Below are positions 34,009 to 39,240 of a DNA stretch of 39,240 nt, piece by piece (the first letter of the stretch is position 1; each line of letters begins with the position of its first letter). A program made the translations under genes and the position numbers. The DNA comes from Brevundimonas sp. (GTDB lineage: Bacteria > Pseudomonadota > Alphaproteobacteria > Caulobacterales > Caulobacteraceae): assembly GCF_004210735.1 (NCBI RefSeq), contig NZ_SDZL01000027.1:1-39240 (forward strand), written 5' to 3'. The notes under the pieces were generated by a model, which was not told the origin of the DNA, did no database searches, and worked only from the letters and a program-made list of their open reading frames with translations.

Positions 34009-34200
34009 ATGCGTAATACCGACACCGGATTTTCACCGCGAGAGCGGCGCATGGCGCTGCTGGCTGTTATCGCCGCAGCGGCGTTGGCCATCGCCGGTCT
34101 GGGGCTGGACCGGATGAACGGTCCCTCTCTGGGTCTCTATGGACAGGACGCCATGACATCCGCCCTGCCCGGCGTGCTGGAAGCGCACCCCGCAGGCTAG
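34009..34200 (+). CDS. Small single-pass membrane protein, unknown
   Basis: The 63-residue product has a charged N-terminus (MRNTDTGFSPRERR), one hydrophobic helix (about 15-32, MALLAVIAAAALAIAGLG) and a 30-residue tail. GGAGGG five bases before ATG 34009 is a strong ribosome-binding site and decides the start over the longer upstream frame. An EcfG-type promoter lies just ahead, so it may be a general stress response gene. I do not recognise a family. It converges with smpB, whose stop is eight bases away. Confidence 0.7.
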   Translation: MRNTDTGFSPRERRMALLAVIAAAALAIAGLGLDRMNGPSLGLYGQDAMTSALPGVLEAHPAG

Positions 34201-34207
34201 GCCTGCC

Positions 34208-34678
34208 TCAGCCCTTGTCGCGCAGCAGTCGGGCCTTGTCGCGCTGCCAGTCGCGTTCGGCGCTGGCCTCGCGCTTGTCATGCGTCTTCTTGCCCTTGGC
34301 CAAGGCGATCTCAAGCTTCGCCTTGCCCGCCTCGTTCAGGTACAGGCGCAGCGGCACGATTGTGCGCCCGTCGCGCTGGACCGCCCCGATCAGCTTGTCG
34401 ATCTGCTTGCGATGCAGCAGCAGTTTCCGGTGACGACGCGGCTCGTGGTTGAAGCGATTGGCCTGCTTGTACGGCGGAATGTCCGCGTTGATCAGCACCA
34501 TCTCGCGCCCCTCGGGCGAGACATAGCTCTCGGCGATGTTGGCCCGACCGTCGCGCAGCGCCTTGATCTCGGTGCCCAGCAACTGGATGCCGGCCTCGAT
34601 GTGGTCTTCCAGGAAATAGTCGTACCGCGCCCGCCTGTTCTCGGCGATCAGCTTGGTCTTGGGGGCCGTGGACGCCAT
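34208..34678 (-). CDS. smpB: SsrA-binding protein SmpB
   Basis: SmpB binds tmRNA and is required for rescue of stalled ribosomes by trans-translation. The 156-residue product has [36 protein letters not shown] (9-44), [34 protein letters not shown] and the basic C-terminal tail [31 protein letters not shown] 34678 overlaps the dapA stop as TGATG. The dapA-smpB order is common in alphaproteobacteria. No tmRNA gene is visible nearby. Confidence 0.97.
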   Translation of the reverse strand: MASTAPKTKLIAENRRARYDYFLEDHIEAGIQLLGTEIKALRDGRANIAESYVSPEGREMVLINADIPPYKQANRFNHEPRRHRKLLLHRKQIDKLIGAVQRDGRTIVPLRLYLNEAGKAKLEIALAKGKKTHDKREASAERDWQRDKARLLRDKG

Positions 34679-35562
34679 CAGAGGACGCCCGCCTCCGCCA
34701 GAGCCCGGTCGATGGCGGGTTTGACCGCGTCGGAAGTCAGGGACAGCGGCAGCCGCACCTCCTCGGTGCACAGACCCAACCTGGCCAGGGCGTATTTGGT
34801 CGGCGACGGCGAATTGTCCAGGAACAGCGCCTTGTGCAGGCCGATCAGACGGTCCTGCCAGGACCGGGCCGTCGCATAGTCACCGGCCTGCGTCGCCTCG
34901 TACAGCGCCACCATGGCCTCGGGCGCGACGTTGGAGGTAACCGAGATCACCCCGTGCCCGCCGTGCGCCATATAGCCCAGCCACGACGGATCATCGCCCG
35001 AGATCAGGTCGAACTGGCCGTCGATATGTGTCCGCATCCAGCTGGCCCGCGCGATGTCGCCGGTCGCATCCTTGATGCCGACGATGTTCGGATGCTTCGC
35101 CAACGCCGCAACCGATTCGTTGGACAGGTCGACGCCCGTGCGTCCCGGCACGTTGTAGAGCAGGACCGGCAGCTGAACGGCCTCGGCGATGGCCTCGAAA
35201 TGGCTGACAAGACCAGTTTGCGACGGACGATTGTAATAGGGTGTCACCGCCAGAGCGCCGTCGGCGCCCACCGTCTTGGCATGCCGGACCAGGTCGATCG
35301 CCTTGTCCGTGGCGGACGATCCGGCGCCCGCGATGACCCGCACCCGCCCGGCGGCCAGACGGACGCAAAGCTCCACCACGCGGGCATGTTCGTCCGCATG
35401 CAGGGTCGCGCTCTCACCCGTGGTGCCCATGGGAACGACGCCGTGAACCCCGGCCTGGATCTGGCGTTCAAGCAAGCGCTCGAACGCCGCCTCGTCCACG
35501 TTTCCGTCACGAAGTGGTGTGATCAGGGCGGTGATCACGCCCTTGAACAAGGGGGCGGTCAT
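34678..35562 (-). CDS. dapA: 4-hydroxy-tetrahydrodipicolinate synthase
   Basis: DapA condenses pyruvate with aspartate semialdehyde, the first step of lysine and diaminopimelate synthesis. The 294-residue TIM barrel has [27 protein letters not shown] (46-59), [12 protein letters not shown] (107-118), [13 protein letters not shown] with Tyr136, and the Schiff-base Lys164 in [12 protein letters not shown] 35562 is the family start. It is divergent from the lytic transglycosylase gene, with about 110 bases between the starts. Confidence 0.97.
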   Translation of the reverse strand: MTAPLFKGVITALITPLRDGNVDEAAFERLLERQIQAGVHGVVPMGTTGESATLHADEHARVVELCVRLAAGRVRVIAGAGSSATDKAIDLVRHAKTVGADGALAVTPYYNRPSQTGLVSHFEAIAEAVQLPVLLYNVPGRTGVDLSNESVAALAKHPNIVGIKDATGDIARASWMRTHIDGQFDLISGDDPSWLGYMAHGGHGVISVTSNVAPEAMVALYEATQAGDYATARSWQDRLIGLHKALFLDNSPSPTKYALARLGLCTEEVRLPLSLTSDAVKPAIDRALAEAGVL

Positions 35563-35673
35563 TGAAACAACATACCTGCGCGGGAATGGGCATAGGCCCG
35601 TAACTGGAAGCGCGGGAGGGTAGGTTGCAGGCGGTCGCGCCGCAACCGGTCTTGAATGGGGAAGACACATATC

Positions 35674-37716
35674 ATGATCGCGACGACGCTTGCCGCCGCC
35701 CTGGCGCTCCTGGCTCCCGAGCCCGGCATGATGATGGCCGGCCAGGCGACGCCCTATGCGGCGTCAAGCGCGGCCTCGGGCCCGGTGCTCAGCAGCCAGG
35801 ACGCGGCCCTGTTCCGTCAGGGCCTGACCTCGGCCCGGGCCAGGGACGTCATCGGCACGCGGTCGATCATGGCGCGGATCAGCGACCCCACCGCGCGCAA
35901 GCTGGTGGAATGGGCGCTGCTCGACACGTCGGCGCCGCAACTGTCCTATGCCGAACTGTCCCAGGCCCAGAGCCAGTTCGCCGCCTGGCCGCGGGGCGAT
36001 TCGCGCCGTCAGGCGGGTGAAAAGGCGCTGGACATGGCCGGCGCCGCGCCGGACACCGCCCTCGCCTTCTTCGGCGACACCAAGCCCACCACCATTCAGG
36101 GCGCCGTCGCCCTGGCCTCCGCGCTGGAGCAGCGGGGTCGCCGCGACGAGGCCCAGGCCCTGATCCGCGACTGGTGGCGGACCCAGTCGTTCGATGACGG
36201 TCAGCAGAACCGCATCCTGACCCGCTGGGGCGGCTGGCTGAGTCAGGCGGACCACGACGCGCGTCTGGGCATGCTGCTGTCCGGGCCGCATGGTCCCGCC
36301 ACGCGCGCCATGCTGTCGCTGGTGTCATCCGAACGGCGGGTCACCGCCAACGCCGCCATGTCCCTGCGTAGCGCCTATAGCCCTGACGCCGTCGTCGCCG
36401 GCCTGTCCTCGCAACAGGCGCGCGATCCGGCCGTGATCCAGGAACGCGTTCGCATTCTGCGCGCCGCCAACCGCCAGTCAGAAGGTTATCCCCTGCTGGC
36501 CGCCCTGCCCCCGGCCCCGCTGCATACCGAGGGGCAGAACACGCTCTGGAGCGAGCGCCGGAACTACTTCCTGGACGCCCTGGCCGCCCGCAATTGGCAA
36601 GGCGCCTATGACGCCATGAACGGCCACGGCTTCCCCTCGGGCGAACGCAAGGTCGATGGCGAGTTCTTCGCCGGCTGGGTCGCCCTGACCAAGCTGAACA
36701 ATCCGCAGGTCGCGGCCCGCCATTTCGAGACCCTGCGCAACAGTTCGACCACCCCAATCACTCAGGGCCGCGCCCTGTACTGGCTGGGCCGCTCGGCCGA
36801 GGCCCAGGGCGATCAGGCCGGCGCGCGCCGCTGGTATGAGGCCGGCGCCCAGCACATCCAAACCTTCTATGGGCAGCTGTCAGCCGAGAAGCTGGGCCAC
36901 ACCACCCTGACCCTGCCGGGCGAACCCGCGCCCACGGCCACCGACGTCGCCCGCTTTGAAGGTAATGAAGTGGTGCGCGCCACGCGCATTCTGGGCGAGA
37001 CAGGCGAGAAAACCCTGATGCGGGTCTTCGCCTATCATCTGGATGACGAACAGATCAGCCAGCCGGCCGACTTCGCCCAGCTGATGGATCTGGTGAAGGG
37101 TTACGGCGATCAGTTCGGCTCGATGATGGTCGGTCGCGGCGCCAATCAGCGCGGCGTGGTGATGCCGGAACGCATGTTCCCGATCCGCCACCCACCGGAA
37201 GTCACCGGCGCCGCGCCGCTGGAGTTCACCCTGGCCATCACGCGTCAGGAATCCAGCTTCGACCCGCTGGTCGAATCCCACGCCGGCGCTCGCGGCATGA
37301 TGCAGTTCCTGCCCGCCACCGCCTCGGGCGTCGCCCGCCGTCTGGGCATTAGCCACACGGCCGAGCGTCTGTGGGACCCCGACCACAACATGGCGCTGGG
37401 CAGCTACCACCTGGCCGAGCTGACCAATAATTTCGGCGGCTCCCAGCTGCTGGCCACTATCGGTTACAACGCCGGTCCGGCGCGCCCGCCCCAGTGGGTA
37501 GCCCGCTGTGGCGAACCGCGCGGCGGTCAGGTCGATCCGATCGACTTCATCGAGTGCGCGCCCTTCACCGAGACGCGCAACTACATGATGCGGGTGATGG
37601 AGAATATGCAGGTCTATCGCGCCCGTCTGAACGGTGGCACGGGCCCGCTGACGCTGTCGCAGGATCTGGCGAAGGGCACACCACCAGGTCCGCGCGCCTA
37701 TTCCGGCGGTCGGTAA
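35674..37716 (+). CDS. slt: Soluble lytic murein transglycosylase
   Basis: The enzyme cleaves peptidoglycan in the periplasm to 1,6-anhydro-muropeptides. The 680-residue product has a signal peptide ([15 protein letters not shown]..., processed around residue 24), a long alpha-superhelical U-domain (about 40-480) and a C-terminal family 1 lytic transglycosylase domain with the catalytic Glu526 in [41 protein letters not shown] and [15 protein letters not shown] 35674 is preferred over ATG 35656 because GGGGAAG lies upstream. The stop is four bases from the stop of the convergent ABC gene. Confidence 0.93.
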   Translation: MIATTLAAALALLAPEPGMMMAGQATPYAASSAASGPVLSSQDAALFRQGLTSARARDVIGTRSIMARISDPTARKLVEWALLDTSAPQLSYAELSQAQSQFAAWPRGDSRRQAGEKALDMAGAAPDTALAFFGDTKPTTIQGAVALASALEQRGRRDEAQALIRDWWRTQSFDDGQQNRILTRWGGWLSQADHDARLGMLLSGPHGPATRAMLSLVSSERRVTANAAMSLRSAYSPDAVVAGLSSQQARDPAVIQERVRILRAANRQSEGYPLLAALPPAPLHTEGQNTLWSERRNYFLDALAARNWQGAYDAMNGHGFPSGERKVDGEFFAGWVALTKLNNPQVAARHFETLRNSSTTPITQGRALYWLGRSAEAQGDQAGARRWYEAGAQHIQTFYGQLSAEKLGHTTLTLPGEPAPTATDVARFEGNEVVRATRILGETGEKTLMRVFAYHLDDEQISQPADFAQLMDLVKGYGDQFGSMMVGRGANQRGVVMPERMFPIRHPPEVTGAAPLEFTLAITRQESSFDPLVESHAGARGMMQFLPATASGVARRLGISHTAERLWDPDHNMALGSYHLAELTNNFGGSQLLATIGYNAGPARPPQWVARCGEPRGGQVDPIDFIECAPFTETRNYMMRVMENMQVYRARLNGGTGPLTLSQDLAKGTPPGPRAYSGGR

Positions 37717-37720
37717 AGGA

Positions 37721-38473
37721 TCAGGCCCGGCGGGCGCTCAGCAGCGGTCCGTCGGGCGTCTCTATCCAGGCGCCCTCGATCCCGAAGACGGACAGCAGGA
37801 TCTCCGGCGTCAGCGCAGTCAGGGGCGCCGAATCCGCTGCGACACATCCCCGATCCAGCACGATAATCCTGTCAGCATGCCGCGCCGCCAGGGTCAGGTC
37901 GTGCAGGCTGGCCACGACCGCTCGTCCCGCCCTCGCGCGCTGACGCAACAGATCCAGCACAAGAAGCTGCGCGTCGGGATCCAGATCCGCGATGGGCTCG
38001 TCCGCGATCAGAGCCGTCGCCTGTGCTGTCAGTGCACGGGCCAGCAGCACGCGGGCCCGCTCGCCACCTGACATTTCGCCCACACCCCGATCAGCCAGAT
38101 GCACGGCCCCAACGGCCTCCAACGACTCCACAGCCCGCCCCCGCGCCTCGCTACCCGCCAGCCAGGGCGCGCCCAATGCGGCGACTTCGACGGCCGGCAT
38201 ATTCCAGGCGATGCGCCGATCCTGAGGCAGATAGGCGGCGCGTTCGGCCTGCGTTCGCGCAGACAGGCGACGCACGTCATCGCCTCCCAGTTCAGCCCTG
38301 CCCTGATCCAGCGCGATCAGGCCCAGGCACGCACGCAGCGCTGTGCTCTTTCCCGCGCCGTTGGGGCCGACGACCGCGACCAACTCACCCGCCGCGACGG
38401 ACAGGCTGACGCCATCCAGCGCCAGGCGGCCGGACAGGGTCAGGCTGGCGTCATACAGGGCGATCGCGCTCAC
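37721..38473 (-). CDS. ABC transporter ATP-binding protein (FecE/BtuD/HmuV type)
   Basis: The 250-residue ATPase should drive uptake of an iron chelate, haem or cobalamin through the permease encoded directly upstream. It has Walker A GPNGAGKS (36-43), the Q-loop region AYLPQDRRIAWNMPAVEVAALG, the signature MSGGERARVLLARAL, Walker B ALIADEPIADLDP and the switch HDLTLAARHADRIIVLDRG. I choose GTG 38473, which overlaps the permease stop as GTGA; an in-frame GTG at 38500 would add nine residues. The substrate cannot be told because the binding protein and TonB receptor lie outside the window. Confidence 0.93.
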   Translation of the reverse strand: MSAIALYDASLTLSGRLALDGVSLSVAAGELVAVVGPNGAGKSTALRACLGLIALDQGRAELGGDDVRRLSARTQAERAAYLPQDRRIAWNMPAVEVAALGAPWLAGSEARGRAVESLEAVGAVHLADRGVGEMSGGERARVLLARALTAQATALIADEPIADLDPDAQLLVLDLLRQRARAGRAVVASLHDLTLAARHADRIIVLDRGCVAADSAPLTALTPEILLSVFGIEGAWIETPDGPLLSARRA

Positions 38474-39240
38474 AGTCGCCACTCCCGTGCGGCTCGCCAC
38501 GCGATCAAGGCGAACAGCGGGGCCCCGACCAGCGCGGTGAACACGCCCAGTTTCAGCTCCTGCTCTGTCGGCGTGATCCGGGCCAGAAGATCAGCCAGCA
38601 CCAGCATCAGCCCCCCCGCCAGCGCCGAGGGCAGCAGCGTCCGCGCCGGATCGCCCCGCACCACGCTACGCACCAGATGCGGCGCGGCCAGACCGACAAA
38701 GCCGATCATGCCTGCGACCGCCACGGCCGATCCGGCCGCCAGCGCCGAGGCGACGATGGCCAGCATTCGCAGCCGCTCCATCGGCAGGCCCGATGTTCGC
38801 GCCGTCTCTTCGCCCAGCGCCAGCATGCGCAGGCCCCTAGCGCTGGCGGCGGCCAGGATTGCGGCCAGAAGGACGGCGGGCGTGACCCAGGCCACATCGA
38901 TCCAGCTCCGATTCTGGACCGACCCCAGCAGCCAGGACATCACCTCGGCCGTGGCGATGGGCGATGGCGACAGGTTGAAGATCAGCGCCGTCGCCGCGCC
39001 CGCGAAACTGGACAGGGCCACGCCGAACAGGATCAGCGCCTCGGGCGCCCGCACGACCGACGCGACCGCGACCAGCAGAACGCCCGCCCCCGCCGCGCCC
39101 AGCAGGGCCGCGATCTCGACCGCGCCCGGCAGGGCCGCCAGCCCCAGCACGATGGCCAGCGCCGCCATCAGGGCGGCCACGGCCGACACGCCCAGCACGC
39201 CCGGATCGGCCAGCGGGTTACGCAGCAGCCCCTGAAGAAC
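38470..39240 (-). CDS. FecCD/BtuC-family ABC transporter permease (5' end cut by window)
   Basis: The frame is open from the right edge to 38472 and encodes at least 256 residues of a polytopic permease. The first visible residues, VLQGLLRNPLADPGVLGVS, are the classic FecCD/BtuC cytoplasmic motif, so about 60-80 N-terminal residues are missing. Several hydrophobic helices follow (for example AALMAALAIVLGLAALPG and VLLAAILAAASA), then the conserved RTSGLPMERLRMLAIVASAL, GFVGLAAPHLVR and the C-terminal GVFTALVGAPLFALI. It is coupled to the ATPase gene by GTGA. It is an importer of iron-siderophore, haem or vitamin B12 type; the exact ligand is unknown. Confidence 0.94.
   Translation of the reverse strand, partial: VLQGLLRNPLADPGVLGVSAVAALMAALAIVLGLAALPGAVEIAALLGAAGAGVLLVAVASVVRAPEALILFGVALSSFAGAATALIFNLSPSPIATAEVMSWLLGSVQNRSWIDVAWVTPAVLLAAILAAASARGLRMLALGEETARTSGLPMERLRMLAIVASALAAGSAVAVAGMIGFVGLAAPHLVRSVVRGDPARTLLPSALAGGLMLVLADLLARITPTEQELKLGVFTALVGAPLFALIAWRAAREWRL

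Overview
The window is a dense, GC-rich, almost entirely coding piece of a bacterial chromosome. Most genes are core housekeeping genes on the minus strand. Several traits point to an alphaproteobacterium, most likely order Caulobacterales and plausibly Brevundimonas: a 5-aminolevulinate synthase (Shemin route to haem), a single bifunctional Rel/SpoT protein, an arginyl/leucyl-tRNA-protein transferase, a lone motB, a GGAAC-N17-GTT motif of the EcfG stress-sigma type, and the gene order nrdR-rib-nusB-thiL and rpoZ-rel-pyrE-pdxJ-acpS-lepB-rnc-era. The genus is an inference; no rRNA or other marker is present. I see no tRNA, rRNA, CRISPR array, insertion sequence, integrase or prophage.

Layout. 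(1) 1-6088, minus: glyA, nrdR, a riboflavin cluster (stand-alone RibD reductase domain, ribE, a RibB fused to a degenerate RibA domain, ribH), nusB and thiL, which runs off the left edge. (2) 6211-9791: a small lipoprotein gene (plus), then on minus hemA with a small coupled gene, mmsB and a secreted methyltransferase-like protein. (3) 9851-12039, minus: acyl-CoA dehydrogenase and 3-hydroxyisobutyryl-CoA hydrolase, which with mmsB make three steps of valine breakdown. (4) 12397-17110: hemB (plus), an unknown membrane protein, a beta-hydroxyacid dehydrogenase and a flavin reductase (minus), then motB and the aminoacyl-tRNA-protein transferase (plus). (5) 17107-20119, minus: recO and parC. (6) 20265-23644, plus: a CoA-transferase gene followed by an arsR-AHSA1-AHSA1-VOC cassette. 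(7) 23649-32102, minus: an operon-like row from rpoZ to era plus an anchored serine hydrolase. (8) 32196-34200: cupin and folK (minus), an NYN-domain gene and two very small genes (plus). (9) 34208-39240: dapA-smpB (minus), a lytic transglycosylase (plus) and a FecCD/BtuCD-type ABC importer (minus), whose permease runs off the right edge.

How it fits together. Many neighbours are joined by ATGA, GTGA, TTGA or TGATG stop/start overlaps, which indicates translational coupling inside long minus-strand operons. The riboflavin cluster lacks recognisable enzymes for the first two steps from GTP: the GTP cyclohydrolase II domain has no zinc cysteines and RibD has no deaminase domain. Those activities must be encoded elsewhere. 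The plus-strand block in region 6, together with the serine hydrolase gene, separates era from recO, which are adjacent in many proteobacteria.

No clearly novel defence or mobile system is visible. The observations I rate highest are: two arrays of 6-bp units (both fit TYRGAC) repeating every 9 bp upstream of ribE and hemB; a perfect 10-bp inverted repeat upstream of hemA; the histidine/acid-rich cytoplasmic extension of signal peptidase I; the degenerate RibA domain; and a stress-type promoter in front of a 63-residue membrane protein.
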